64,000 bases of DNA, from assembly GCA_036250195.1 (NCBI GenBank), contig JAVHZZ010000008.1:13716434-13780433 (forward strand). Direction: 5' to 3'. A model generated the notes under the pieces. That model was not told where the DNA came from and did not search any database. It worked only from the letters and a program-made list of their open reading frames with translations. Shown in pieces: positions 9,663-21,911 of the stretch (positions are counted from its first letter, which is position 1; each line of letters begins with the position of its first letter). This DNA comes from Mixophyes australis. Taxonomy: Eukaryota > Chordata > Amphibia > Anura > Limnodynastidae. Made by a program: the position numbers and the translations under genes.

Positions 9663-12600
9663 CTAGGAGCAAAAATTGATACGTAGTAAGTGATCCATTG
9701 ACAAGCAATATATAGCGAGACCACCAACATTCATAGCAGGATGTGGTGGAGTTTTGTTACAACTATGTTTCAAAAACAGTAAAGAATGTTCATGTTACTT
9801 TATTTGTTAAAACATTTTTGTAATGTAAATACAATCTAGAAATGAATTATATAAATCAATGACAGCTCTCAAATACTTTCTGCAGCAAATATTGGCCAAA
9901 TGGAAAACGTTTGGGAATATTTTTAAAGGAGGTGTCCTCTGTATTTACATTTCAGGTTACAATGTTTGAGATAAAAGTAATCCACAGATTACGTTGCCAG
10001 GCCTGTTAGTCCTGCAGCTCTGTGGCTATGCCTTGCTGACCCTGGCAACCAGTAATCGCTATATATATACAGACATAACAACGCACCTGTTTGTGTGTTT
10101 TTTCTCCAAAACAGTAATGAACAAAATTAATATGTCCCTTTTTATAAAGCTTTCTTGTAATACTGGAAACATGTAAAGAAGAAGAATGTGATTTGTGTAA
10201 ATATGAAAAGCTTCTAAATAAAATGCTGCATAGATAGTGAGGTGGATACCCCTCCCAAGCACAATGCACCTCTCTCTCTTGTGAGCTATCTCTGTGATCT
10301 ATTATAATACTCTCTGATGCATTTCACTAATAACCTATGGGATCGGTGAGAAATTAAGGCAAAAATCCAATATTGATATGTAGCAAGAAGGAATGTTAGT
10401 GGAAAGTATCCATGTCTTGAATGGGACTACAACTTTGATAAATTAGAAGCATTGATGAGCGTATTAAACACCAAGGAAATGTATAGACGTAGCTGGTGTA
10501 CTGTTTCCATGACAACAGAATGCTTGCTGTGATACATTATACCCAGGCATGTTTTGTCCTGTTATATAGAACACGTTTAGAACCACAGATAACAATAGGT
10601 AGAGTAGGTTGTGTTTAATGAGTAAATGAGGACAGATGTAAAGAATGTAACAAAAACTGAGTCTTGAATTAGTTTGACAAACCACACTTTGAAAATGGCA
10701 GATTTTTAAGCTAATTCCATACACTGAAGCTGCAGTACAGTGACTGTGCAAGTGTTTGGGGGTGGGACAAACATTTTTTTTTTTTTACTGATTTGGCAAA
10801 ATCCATTCAATTACTTTCTATTTTCCCAGCATCTTTTCTAAAGGATATGTCTAGTCAAAAGTAATTGTTTAGACAATTGGCACCTCCCCCAATTTGCAGA
10901 CATCCAGAGTTATGCTATGAACCCCAAAACCACAGCTGTGTCCTTTCTCTGCCTTGATGACCTGGTAGGTATCATACAAAAGCAGAGCTGTCTTTCTTGG
11001 GTGCTGATTGGACAGAACTGTGACTGTTTGTAGCTCCCCATTCCCCCTGTTGTTATTGAGAGAAGATAAAGTGGTGCAGCAAGTCTTTACAAACTGCAGG
11101 GGTCTTTGGAATGGGACCCCATTGTCCTGCTAGCTTGGCTGAAGGAGATATCAATTAAAAGGTACTTTTGTCTGGACGTACCATTTAAAAATGTTATTTT
11201 ATAGTTATCTGTACCTTTGCTGGGTTGAGGAGTCAGTAGTGGTAGGGACACGTGTCAGCTGTGCATAATTTTAATTATGGAGTAAGATAAATTTATTTCT
11301 TTTATACAGATAGGCTGTAGTGAAGTTTGGGACCATGGAGGTCTATGTAAATGGGGCAAATCAGCATTTGTTATCTAAAAGAGTCAAATAATGTAAATTT
11401 TCATCTGGTATGTGACATTATTGCTGTATTGAATTATTTTTGATTAAAGCCCCATTTGGAAAGCACAGACACCTGACTGTGAATATGCCAGAAAACCAAA
11501 ATTCTAAAACTTTTGAAAACTAAAAACCCTTTTCAGCTGCCAATATCTGACTTCCAAAAACTTTACTGAGCATTATGATTCATTAATTATATATAATATA
11601 GTAATAAAGCCTCTTATTATGGCATATTTAGACATATATATCTCTTCTCTTATGAAAACATTTTTGGTTGAATTTATGTGGTATTCAGAAAGTCACATAC
11701 TTAAATTTAAATACCTTCATACCCACCTACCATGAAAACACTGTCTAATATTGAAATCAATATCTTTCTCCAGCACAAAAAACGTTAGCCGGCACAATAC
11801 ACCCATCTTAAATTACATAAGACTATGTCAGCACTTTCAATAGGTTTCTATTCCAAACTATCGATACATTTTAAAAAAAAAAAGCCAATTTTCATACATT
11901 TTTTAAAACATTATAGTCATCCAGTATTTTATCAACAGTAAATATTTATTTGTTTACATTATGTATAAAATACCCATCTTTCTCATTATATTGTTAATCT
12001 ACAGATCATATAAAAATGTATCAATAATTATGAAAATGGTAATTTCAAGATTGCATAAACATTGTTTGGCAGAACTGCTTACTTAAAACATTATTCCTAT
12101 CTGGGGTTTCTTTTCATATAACTATATTTTTGTATTTTATTTTAATTCTATATAATACAATGATTTCTGCGTATTGCACTCTCTCCAATTCCTAAGTGCA
12201 CTTATCATTGCAAGATAACGTTGCATGTTTTGTTAAATAGAACGGTCAGGATTTTCTTATAATTGCAGAAAAGAAACAGCCAAGTTCTCTCCCAGCTTTC
12301 ATAATGAATAACATTCCACTGTTTAAGACTGGCGGAACTTCTGATAAACACTGACCTCTGCGCTATATTTCTATACAGATCTAGGTGAACCACCTTGCGT
12401 CACTCTGTATAATTATCAATAAATCAGGTCGGAGATGCACTCATGCACGTGTAATTGCTCAGACAAGTAAAAAAACAACAATATTCTAATAAGATTATTA
12501 TTTATGGAAGAGTAAAAAAAAAAAAGAAATAAAAATGCTTTACTGAAATAATTTAAATTGTGGAGTGATAAAAACTATTGCATCGGCAGTAGTGTTATAT

Positions 12601-13528
12601 ATAATCGGGTTTCATTGTAATGTGCAAAACGAACTAAAAAGACAACTTTTGGGAAAACTTTATATTGTGTAAAATTAAATATTATTGAACTCTGCAATTA
12701 TTTTTTTATTACGCATTTTGTTAGGGTTTGCGCCGCTGTTAGGGTGGGATTAAAGTAAAAGCAGCCGTCTCTGGTGGCAACAAGAGTGAATATAGTATAA
12801 ATTATACGTGGTCTTCCTACTGTAGACTAAATTAGTGTTTCCTAATGACTAAATTTCGTATATTTGTCCTAGTTACACTACACTAATGCAAATATTTATT
12901 AGTTTGTGCAAGGGAATAACGAGGCACTGGGTCAGTTGGTGCCTTAGTATCTAAAGTGGTGCCACCCCTGACAGCTACCAGTGAAAAGATTTAAATGGCG
13001 CACACATGGTTACATTTAGATGCTTGGGCTAAGCGACCTTGTTCGCCAAATAAGTCAGATCCTACAGTTTGACTGTCGACTTTAAGTCCTGATGACAGGA
13101 GCACAATTAGCGCCATTGGCTGATAGACATGGAAGCCCCAATCGAATCTGACCAATCCCAATCAAATTTTAGTCAGGATTTTGACTACATGGAAACCTGA
13201 GCAATTTGGGAGAAAACAATCAATTGCCCAAGAAAATCACTATGTAGGCTGACTTAGCCTCGAACAAGATGCTCCACGCAGATAGCAATATTGCCCCTTT
13301 TCCACCATGTGATAATGTATTTATCTCCACTCACGGCAGGAACACCGTTGGTCATGTGAGCGGCTTTCTAGCATAAACTCAAAAATCCTAATTTTATAGG
13401 ACTGTTCTGACTTTCGTTGTCCACGAGGGCCAGAGCTGACCTATGGAGGTATAGTTCACCTGGACTAGGCTAGGGCAATTTTGTTATGATTTTTTTTTCC
13501 CTGGGACAATGGAAGCTATACGGTAGAT

Positions 13529-13712
13529 CAGTGTTTCTCAACTCCAGTCCTCAGGATCCCCTAGGAGTACATGTTTTCCATATCTCCTTGCTGGAGCACA
13601 GGTGTATTCATTACTGACTGACACAGTGTAGCAGGTGGTATAATTATTTCACTGGTCATCTGGCAATCCTGCACTGTTAGTGGGTCCTGAGGACTGGAGT
13701 TGAGAAACACTG
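13529..13712. mobile_element. hAT-like MITE (CAGTGTTTCTCAAC ends)
   Basis: 184 bp with terminal inverted repeats CAGTGTTTCTCAACTCCAGT and CTGGAGTTGAGAAACACTG. The 8-bp flanks CGGTAGAT and CTGTAGAT differ at one base. The CAGTGTTTCTCAAC end is typical of hAT/Charlie-type elements. Non-coding. Confidence 0.88.
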
Positions 13713-14639
13713 CTGTAGATCGTGTACATTTAAAAGTCAGCAAATTTGTATAATGAAATGAATTGCAATGTTCATATATATTTAATTTCACACAAATTTC
13801 ATTTTGCTTGTATGAGATCATGATAAACATAAAACAAATGTGTTAAAGACCATTGTAGCAAGATGTTCGCTGCATCTGCCCTATACAAATCAAAGTGAAT
13901 ACCTGTTTTCACCTTTGCCTGTGGCTTATACACAGTAGAGGGAGCCATATTGTGAATTGGACCAATACTGACTGGAATGCAGACTATCGTTCACTAGGAA
14001 GTACTGACATCACTGAGTGTTGAAGTCCTGTCAATAGTCATGAGAAGACAGCCCTGACAAATGGGCAATATTCTCACGTTCAACCCACAAAATGGTTGTC
14101 TCTCACTGTATGTAGGTACAATAAACAATACGTCCTCCGGTAACAGCTTGCAGTTATTGTAAGAAATGACTCTACGACAGCCGTCACTAAACAATCTATC
14201 CACAGCAGACTATACTGTACGTATCCTACCGGAGAATCGTAGCTCAGTTTAAATTGGTTGATCTGTGAAGTGCAAATATTTCTTAGCACCAAATGTTCGG
14301 ATAAAGTCAAGTTTGCGGTAGCCAAATCTCTCATCGTAAAGCACAATGCCAAAAGAAAACAAGATATGGCTAATTATATCAATGTACCATTTATGTCAAG
14401 TATTTGTCCTACGAAAAAGTGAAAGGTTGTTAAATATAAAAAGGCGTCGTTCCTTTTACACAGAAACCAGCTTTAGAAAAATATTAAAACCTCAAAAGCA
14501 ATTTTAGGAAAAGCTATATATTGACATTTTTTTTCCTGTTCATAGGCACTAAAATGTAATACTTTTTTTTGTATGATTTACATTTTCAAGCGTATTGACT
14601 CTTTCTTAGTTCAGTCTTCAACCAGAAGGCTGTCATGGG

Positions 14640-14960
14640 TGGTCCCAGGTCAAGGAGGACATCCAAGCCAACTGGTCTTCTGCTGAAAGTCTCCCTCATC
14701 AGAAGGTCCTTAGTAACCGATTTAACTGCCAAATAGTTCCTCACCCTCTCCTTTACTAGAAGGGCTTCCTTACTAAAGAGTCCTCCTTACTAGAAGGTCC
14801 TTCCTCAAACAATCCTCTACAAATATGTCCCAACTAAACTGCTTTAAAGAAGATCCTCACCCAAAGACTCTCCCCCAGTATCGGCGGCAAGCTCAAGATC
14901 TTTGCCACCAAAAGGTCATTGCTCGGTCCCCTGACCAATAAGTCCTTGTCTCCTTACTCC
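14640..14960. repeat. Diverged direct-repeat stretch
   Basis: Phrases such as CAGAAGGTCCTTAGTAACC, CTAGAAGGGCTTCCTTACT and CTAGAAGGTCCTTCCTC recur at about 35-60 bp spacing. It looks like an old, decayed tandem repeat. No coding feature seen. Confidence 0.35.
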
Positions 14961-15894
14961 AAGTAAACCAGCCCCATTAGGAACTCACATATTATCTCTG
15001 GACTTCAGAAATCACATGGAAAAAATAATCTTCTGCCCAACCTTCATGTACCTCTTCAAAGCTTAGTTATTGGGTTAAAAGGTGCATTTTGTTAGAACAA
15101 GCCAGTGCTATAAATTAACGCTTTGCCTTTTTAGAGCCAACTTCCTTTTTCCCCAGAATCCTATGCAGCTCTGGTGACATGAAGTATGGTTTGGACGCAG
15201 ATCCATTATTCCTCTCTAGATCTTCGCCTGAAAGTGAACGTTGCAGCGGCAAGAAGCAGGAGAGAGAGAAAGAAAGAGAAAAAAGCAGCACAATCAGTGG
15301 CAGATTTCTGTAGGACCTACAGACAGAAGCTCAGAGGTCCATATAACACTGGACGAGTCTTCAGCCGCTTTCTACACAACTCCTTAGGTTGGCAGCGGTT
15401 TAAGTCCCCAGGGCATCAAATGCTCCAACTGTTATGACCACCGAGCCAGTGTCTGTAGATTAATTTCTTGCAATCATAGAAACCCCAGATAAGATCATAT
15501 ACACGTGCCGAGAGGAAAGGTTAGGAAAACAGGAAGTGCAACGAAGCTGCAAAAATGTGACGATGTTTAATACCAAAGGATTAATTTGTCCCAGAATAGA
15601 ATATCCCTGAAACATGCATACAACATAATACTAGCCTCCAACCACTTTTAAATTATTACCATTATAGTACACCCATGTTCAGAAAAGGCAGAGCGTGGGA
15701 CTCGGAGGGCAAGAATCAAAACGATGGGTCCTTACCATAATTTCGCTACGGGACCCATCAATGCACTAGACCTATATTGTACCTGAGCTTCGATATCAAA
15801 CATAAACCTTAATTTAAAATACAAAAGTAGAGATCTTTCTGTCTACATGTTTTATATACAATATGTGCATCTAAGTGGCCCTACCAGGAACTTG

Positions 15895-16180
15895 GCTCTG
15901 GTGGGATAGTGCACCTCCCAACTGGCCCCGATTTTCGTGGGACAGTCCTGAGATTAGGTCTCGGTCCCGTCTGGGGACATGTTTGTACCACGGGTGGGGA
16001 TGTTGAAGGAAGGGAGATAGCTAGTGGGCAGCCTAGTGCTTTACAGTACTAGGCAGCCCTCTGGGGGCGTGGTCATGCTGCCCTCGTGTGGACATGCGCC
16101 CCCCCCCCCCCCCCCCCCCCCCCCCCCCAGTCCTGCTGCTGGGGACTATCACGTTGGGAGTTACCAAATAACAGTGTCAG
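15895..16180. repeat. Unclassified interspersed repeat with poly(C)
   Basis: Starts with GCACCTCCCAACTGGCCCCG and ends with CACGTTGGGAGTTACC. These ends are partly complementary (CTCCCAAC versus GTTGGGAG), suggesting a short-TIR non-autonomous element. A 30-base C run lies at 16099-16128. Confidence 0.45.
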
Positions 16181-16267
16181 TATAACATCACATCTTGCAC
16201 ATTTGTTATAAGGTGGGCAGTCTGGTGGCATCACTGGGACAAACACACAGCATGACATAATAACCCT

Positions 16268-16600
16268 GGGCCTGATTAATAAAGGATCTTAACTTGGGAA
16301 ACTTCTTATTTCAGTCTCCTGGACAAAACCATGTTACAATGCAAGGGGTGCAAATTAGTATTCTGTTTTGCACATAAGTTAAATACTGACTGTTTTTTCA
16401 TGTAGCACACAAATACTTGATAGCTTATTTGTACACTGAAATTTAAAGTTGATATGTGTGTGCTACATGAAAAAACAGTCAGTATATAACTTATGTGCAA
16501 AACAGAATGCTAATTTGCACCCCTTGCATTGTAACATGGTTTTGTCCAGGAGACTGAAATAAGAAGTTTCTCAAGTTAAGATCCTTCATGAATCAGGCCC
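16268..16600. mobile_element. Long-hairpin MITE (GGGCCTGATTMATWAAGGATC family)
   Basis: 333 bp, almost a perfect palindrome: arms of about 140 bp match with only a few differences (for example AACTTGGGAAACTTC against AACTTGAGAAACTTC in the reverse complement). Ends read GGGCCTGATTAATAAAGGAT and ATCCTTCATGAATCAGGCCC. Shared inner words include GCAAGGGGTGCAAATTAG and CATGTAGCACACA. The close arm identity suggests a young insertion. A truncated relative is at 63755-64000. Confidence 0.85.
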
Positions 16601-16861
16601 CTTGTACATAACCCAATACATTGCTTCGCTCCTCCCAGTGTTGATGTAGACGATTTCCTCTCTCTCTTAAAATCAACTTGTCTCATTTACGATAACACTA
16701 ATTACCAGACCTTTATGTGGACTTTGAAACTGTTTTCACTTTGGGCATATTGTAGCATAGCACTGTATACTTTGCAAAAAAATAAAAATATATAAAAGGG
16801 ATGTGGAAAAAGAAAGATAGAGTTTGGGGATGTTGGAATAGGGTGGTTTTCTTTGGGTGAA

Positions 16862-16888
16862 GTGTGTGTGTGTGTGTGTGTGTGTGTT
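16862..16888. repeat. (GT)n microsatellite
   Basis: About 13 GT units. Confidence 0.9.
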
Positions 16889-17621
16889 CTATAAAAATAG
16901 AAACTGATAAAGTAAAAATATAACAAAAAAGTGTAAAAATATTTTACCGTATTTAAACAATGAAAACGTGCTAATTATTTTCAATAAATTTTTTCTGTTA
17001 TTGACATCCTGAGATGGTAATAACATGTATTGTGATGATATATAAAATAAAGCTGCAAGAGGGCTTTGAGCAATAAACCCCCAGACCCCTCTGCCGGGTA
17101 GATTACATTGTTCTCTCTCTCTCCAAATTCCTACAGTCATGTGGACCTTTATATTCATGTAAATAATGAGCGTAATACAAGTCTATATCTGATTGATCTT
17201 TGGATTTTTATATTCATTAGTTATTGAAGATTAATTTCTCTTGCTGGATGTAGTTTCTGTATTTCTATGACTATCCGTGTGCTCCATATACCTGTGTTCT
17301 TTGTAGGTTGCTATATATGTAACTTGTTCATCAAAAATGATTATTTTTTTCTGGTTGAAAAAACATACAAGATGTATATCAAAATATATTAATAATTTGT
17401 ATCTATAACATGTTCATGGTTCCAAATACAGTAAAATAAGTTATTTCATACAAAACTATGGAGCATTAAGGGCCAGAGTTAAACGTTTGATGACCGCATC
17501 CAGTTTGGTTCCCGTTGATCGCTAATTACAAAATATCTGTATTCTGAAACATGCATAATGGAGAATGAGATGAAAATGTGTTTTCCTTATGTATAAACTC
17601 CCCAGAAAATGTAATACTTAC

Positions 17622-17706
17622 AGAAACACAGGAACAGTGTATCAACACACATCGCGTAGACACTGAAAAATCCATGTGCAACGAGATAGGATCCTATGAT
17701 CACCGT
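17622..17706 (-). CDS. SLC44A5: SLC44A5 exon: TM10
   Basis: 85 bp, phase 0 in and 1 out. Reads [19 protein letters not shown] then CVDTLFLCF, the last transmembrane helix of the CTL family. Acceptor CCGCAG, donor GTAAGT. Confidence 0.94.
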
Positions 17707-17814
17707 CTGCGGATAACAGTAACGGATTATAATAAATGGTAATATTACTATCTTTTGTGTTAATCAAACATTATAACACTGGTCCTCAGCGAAGGTTATG
17801 ATCATTCATTTTAG

Positions 17815-17885
17815 CATTTACTTATATAGCACAGGCATATTCCACAGCACAGTACAATAGCAAACAAACACAGTAATAAAACAAG
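17815..17885 (-). repeat. Short L2-like LINE 3' end fragment
   Basis: On the reverse strand GTACTGTGCTGTGGAATATG and GTGCTATATAAGTAAATG resemble the LINE tail at 25975-26160. It is heavily truncated. Confidence 0.5.
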
Positions 17886-18030
17886 ACTAGATATGATCAG
17901 ACGCACTTTATGAATTATATTATCGTGGATTCCAGGGAATTGATATGTTGTGTTCTCCTGAACACAGGCTACAGTAAAATGGCTGCCACCACTGTGCGCA
18001 GACCATGCGTACAAGCAGTAATGTCTAGAC

Positions 18031-18177
18031 CAGTGTTGGCTAGCCTGTGACACTCCAGGTGTTGTGAAACTACAAGTCCCAGCATACCCTTCCAGCAATA
18101 AGCTGCTGTATATTGGCAAAGCATGCTGGGACTTTTAGTTTCACAAAACCTGGAGTGTCACAGGTTAGCCAACACTG
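18031..18177. mobile_element. hAT-like MITE (ACTACAAGYCCCAGCATGC family), copy 3
   Basis: 147 bp, starts CAGTGTTGGCTAGCCTG and ends CAGGTTAGCCAACACTG. The perfect 8-bp duplication GTCTAGAC is at 18023-18030 and 18178-18185. It is the best preserved copy of this family in the window. Confidence 0.9.
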
Positions 18178-18418
18178 GTCTAGACACATGTTAACAACCA
18201 AACCTTTATACAATAGAGCTACAAAGTTTATAGAACAGTGATAATTTGGATGCGTGTGCTTAAAAAGATTTCTTAATTATGATGGTTGAATCCACCCAAT
18301 CATCAGAGAGATGAATAGAGAGTTGCCTCTTGCATGGACTGTGGCAATAATTGTTTTATTTTAAGGAAGATGTCTTGGATTATAATAGGTGTAATTTTAG
18401 AAATTGGACATGACTTAC

Positions 18419-18507
18419 CAACAGAGGCACCCAGTAGTAATTCAATGTGGGGGCTTCGTCAGTGATGTAGGGTATTTTTCTTGTGAAGAAGAAGAAAGCT
18501 AGGACAC
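18419..18507 (-). CDS. SLC44A5: SLC44A5 exon: TM9 end and loop
   Basis: 89 bp, phase 1 in and 0 out. Reads [19 protein letters not shown] then [11 protein letters not shown]. The TM9 end with four Phe is followed by the extracellular loop and the conserved LNYYWVPLL. Confidence 0.94.
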
Positions 18508-18748
18508 CTGGACAAGGGAGAGTTCAGTTAGTATGTACGTGGGCTCAGTAGGGTGACTTCAACTCTACTCTACATCTACTCAATTGCCCAACACGATGTT
18601 ACAGCAACTGCTGTGGAAAGAGCAAGTTCCTACATCCTTTTGCAGAAAGAGGAGAGATGATTACAGACAGGAAGATAACAGTGAGTGAAACAACGGGTCT
18701 GTGATGAATACTGCCTTCTCCACAATAGTAACATAAATCATTACTCAC

Positions 18749-18819
18749 CAATAGAACCTGCAACAAGAATCTTCCCTAGAAAGAGCAGGAAATCTGTTAC
18801 TTTGTCCAGAACAGCGACC
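18749..18819 (-). CDS. SLC44A5: SLC44A5 exon: TM9 start
   Basis: 71 bp, phase 2 in and 1 out. The split Arg codon is followed by VAVLDKVTDFLLFLGKILV and AGSIG, the conserved D-x-V-T-x-F-x-L-F-L-G-K stretch of CTL proteins. Confidence 0.94.
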
Positions 18820-19076
18820 CTGTGAAAAGACAGGTAACAAGCGTAAACTTTCCCGGTGTGCGGTGTTACTCTGACATCCAGCCCTCGGGTACCTGTTCTG
18901 TAATTGTAACATGAAGAGAAACTGCGGAGACTCAGCAACCCCCCCTGCAGGAGGTCACAGGAACTGCAGCTCGAGGCACATACACAGCGCACAGGTTTTT
19001 CATATAAACATTTATATTTATACCAGACAATGACTATATTCAGTTATTGGTTTCAGTATGGAAGGAGCTGACTTAC

Positions 19077-19150
19077 CGCACAACGTTCCTCATCAATAAA
19101 AAGAATGCATCCCTTGCTGACGTGCAGAAGTTTTTACCATATATGGCAAT
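19077..19150 (-). CDS. SLC44A5: SLC44A5 exon: after NRNAYIM
   Basis: 74 bp, phase 0 in and 2 out. Reads [19 protein letters not shown] then MRNVV and a split Arg. It continues the NRNAYIM motif of the previous exon, as in all CTL members. Confidence 0.94.
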
Positions 19151-19194
19151 CTGTAAAACAATTATCAGTCAGGTATATACATACTACTTGCTCG

Positions 19195-20018
19195 GCTGTA
19201 ATCAGGTACGTACAGTATAATAAAATCGGGTGTAATCGGGATGAATAAAACCGGGTGTAATATAACAAACCGGGTGTAATCGGGGTGAATATAACAAACC
19301 GGTGTAATCAGGGTGAATATAACGATCTGGGTGTAATCAGGGTGAATATAACGAACCGGGTGTAATCAGGGTGAATATAATGAACCGGGTGTAATCAGGG
19401 TGAATGTAACAAATCGGGTGTAATCGGGTTGAATGTAACAAACCGGGTGTAATATAACAAACCGGGTGTAATCAGGGTGAATATAACAAATCGGGTGTAA
19501 TCGGGTTGAATGTAACAAACCGGGTGTAATATAACAAACCGGGTGTAATATAACAAACCGGGTGTAATATAACAAATCGGGTGTAATTGGGTTGAATGTA
19601 ACAAACCGGGTGTAATATAACAAACCGGGTGTAATCAGGGTGAATATAACAAACCGGTGTAATCAGGGTGAATATAGCAAACCGGGTGTAATCAGGGTGA
19701 ATATAACAAACCAGTGTAATCAGGGTGAATATAACAAACCGGGTGTAATCAGGGTGAATATAACGAACCGGGTGTAATCAGGGTGAATGTAACAAACTGG
19801 GTGTAATCAGGGTAAATATAACAAACCGGGCGTAATCAGGGTGAATATAACAAACCGTGGTGCAATCAGGGTGAATGTAACAAACCGGGTGTAATCAGGG
19901 TGAATATAACAAACCGGGTGCAATCGGGCTGAATGTAACAAACCGGGTGTAATCAGGGTGAATATAACAAACCGGGTGTAATCAGGGTGAATATAACAAA
20001 CCGGGTGTAATCAGGTAC
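19195..20018. repeat. 29-bp minisatellite filling a short intron
   Basis: About 28 copies of a 29-bp unit (AACCGGGTGTAATCAGGG followed by TGAATATAAC), with shorter variants lacking the CAGGGTGAA part. The array starts about 45 bp from the acceptor of the exon at 19150 and stops about 85 bp from the donor at 20104, so it makes up about 86 percent of this 954-bp intron. The open frames over it are repeats, not genes. Confidence 0.93.
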
Positions 20019-20104
20019 ATTTATGAGATCTGTAGGACAGATATTACCAGGTTGGGCTGTTGATTGAACATGTGAATGAATCCTATATATTTATATATAC
20101 ATAC

Positions 20105-20208
20105 CATGATATACGCATTCCTGTTTATAAACTTTATGAACTTTTCCAGGCACCAAAAGCAGCATTTCAGGCAGCACAATAAGAACTTAGCGCAGGAATT
20201 CTGGGATG
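20105..20208 (-). CDS. SLC44A5: SLC44A5 exon: cysteine-rich segment and NRNAYIM
   Basis: 104 bp, phase 1 in and 0 out. After a split Ala codon it reads [19 protein letters not shown] then [15 protein letters not shown]. The CC..CCFWC cluster and NRNAYIM are hallmarks of the SLC44 family. The acceptor TTTGTTTAG before 20208 is chosen over a nearer CAG because it restores the reading phase. Confidence 0.94.
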
Positions 20209-21472
20209 CTAAACAAAAACACAAATATTAAAATAATTAAATCCAAGTTAACCCATCTCTCAATATTTTGCCATTCATTTGGCATCTTTATAGAAAATAC
20301 TTTGGCTTGAAATTAAAGGGGTACACTCAAGACCATGAGTTATCATTATTCTTTCCCTAGACATGTCTATAAAGCCACTTGCAGCCAATGACATTGCCCT
20401 GACAGCTCTGTTTACTATTGTTTCCCTTGGCTGAGCTAAGATCAGGTCTAAGCATCAGATACAATTGTATCTACGCCAACATTCTATTTAATATTATATT
20501 ATAATACATCATAGTATTAAATTATTATAATATTATATTTATTATATTATTTTGTCATATTTAAAGGCAATGATAATAAATATATCTAACTGGACAATAG
20601 AGTTCTGAAAGTGAAGATTCCCTGTAAGTGTAAGTAAAGAGTTTCTCGTAGTGTCTGGTTATATATTTCTGCTCCGTTTTCTACTCTCTACGTCTTCTGC
20701 CTGTATGACTGAGTCATTACTATAGATTTGCCTAATTTTCAAATACGCAACATTCTGGCCACACTCGGCCAATGAATACCAAACAGCTGAATCGGTGTCA
20801 AATTTGCCCGAACCAACCCATATGTGGCCAAATTGAATAGGATCGTACCGAACATCATATCTGTAGTTACTGCGGCTCGTTAGAGCGATAGGAAGATGAC
20901 TGTACACACAGGCCAACAGCGACCACCTTCTGTCTGCATTTACCAACCAGCCCGGTAATGTTGTGAACAATTTATTATCCGCCGTCCTGTACATTTTTGG
21001 GCGCCACACTGAGACTTTGGCCGCGATATTGCAGCATTGTTTGTCCAGCATAACTATCCACTTTACTATTTTGTAAAACACATTGACATAGACTCTGATC
21101 TCCACATTGGTAAAAGGCCTAAAATAGATAATGGAGGGGGATTTATAAGTTGTTACCCATTGGAAACCAAATCCCTGCTAGATTAACTCAGAGCCGAAAC
21201 TTTAGATATTCATAAACTGCGCCCCCCCATCAGCGTTGCACCCTGGGCGGTCGCCCCTATCGCTCAGCCCTAGCTACGGCACTGTATAAACTAGTACTTA
21301 TGTGTAACCGTTTTATTCATGTGATCAAACACTGTTCTGAACTAAAACGGTTCAAGTCTCTAATAACTATAAACATATCAGTGATATAGATAAATAAGTA
21401 GAATATGTCCCTTCAATGTGAAGACACGTGAAGAGAAAGTAAATTTGCAAATACCAGTAAATCATGTCTTAC
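20209..21472 (-). other. SLC44A5: SLC44A5 intron
   Basis: 1.26 kb. AT-rich at 20480-20545. The reverse-strand open frame of 148 codons at 20659-21105 has no similarity to the gene and no splice support. A GC-rich fragment near 21220-21285 (TAGCTACGGCACTG) looks like the end of an interspersed repeat. Confidence 0.6.
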
Positions 21473-21567
21473 CTTTAAGTTTATGGTCTAAATACTCTAA
21501 TATAATTCGTATAAACTGTACAAGAGCCAGGATGAGAGAACCGAATGCCAGAGATCCAGTGTGATAT
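21473..21567 (-). CDS. SLC44A5: SLC44A5 exon: [11 protein letters not shown] and TM7
   Basis: 95 bp, phase 2 in and 1 out. Reads [19 protein letters not shown] then [23 protein letters not shown] and EYLDHKL are conserved in every CTL protein. Acceptor TGTATTAG, donor GTAAGA. Confidence 0.95.
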
Positions 21568-21648
21568 CTAATACAGGGAAGAGGACAGATAATCAGACTC
21601 TTCACATCCTCCGTCCTATCCTCACAGACATCGCTCTGCTCCAATTAC

Positions 21649-21911
21649 CTTATTGCTCGTCCAAAGGATGAGAAGAGGGGGCATGCTGGGATATCAGCGG
21701 GTTTTTTAAAAGCCCAATAATAGGAGGCGAAGGCACCGGCCAGGGTACACTGCCCCAGGGCGATGGAGAAATTCACCAGCCACAGAAACACAAAGACATT
21801 ACAGAGCTGAAAGATCAGGATGTATCGATAGTAAACGCTTTCGCCCCCATAAAAAGCAAACATGCACTGCGCCCCCGGGCACATCTTGGGCACGTTGGTG
21901 GTATTGAAAGT
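21649..21911 (-). CDS. SLC44A5: SLC44A5 exon: CPGAQC loop, TM6 and start of TM7
   Basis: Largest coding exon (263 bp), phase 0 in and 2 out. Reads [20 protein letters not shown], then [54 protein letters not shown] and FSSFGRAI plus a split Arg. It holds the extracellular CPGAxC motif, an NTT sequon, TM6 and the [18 protein letters not shown] signature. Confidence 0.96.

Larger units (their letters stand above)
9663..17621 (-). other. SLC44A5: SLC44A5 last intron
   Basis: 8-kb intron. It contains a hAT MITE (13529-13712), a diverged tandem stretch (about 14640-14960), a C-run repeat region (about 15895-16180), a long hairpin MITE (16268-16600) and a (GT)n run. The stretches 9663-13500 and 14000-14600 are AT-rich without a recognised feature. 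Confidence 0.8.

Noticed and set aside
12930..12985. GGCACTGGGTCAGTTGGTGCC phrase, seen again near 63735
   Set aside because: Short self-complementary phrase shared by two sites, too little sequence to call a feature.
20105..20200. Acceptor CCCAG giving an exon start at 20200
   Set aside because: It would break the phase with the exon at 21473. The acceptor TTTAG at 20209-20210 restores phase and the ASQNS residues matching the family.
20659..21105. 148-codon reverse open frame in an SLC44A5 intron
   Set aside because: The neighbouring exons join in phase without it, and the protein has no recognisable domain or low-complexity explanation that supports coding.
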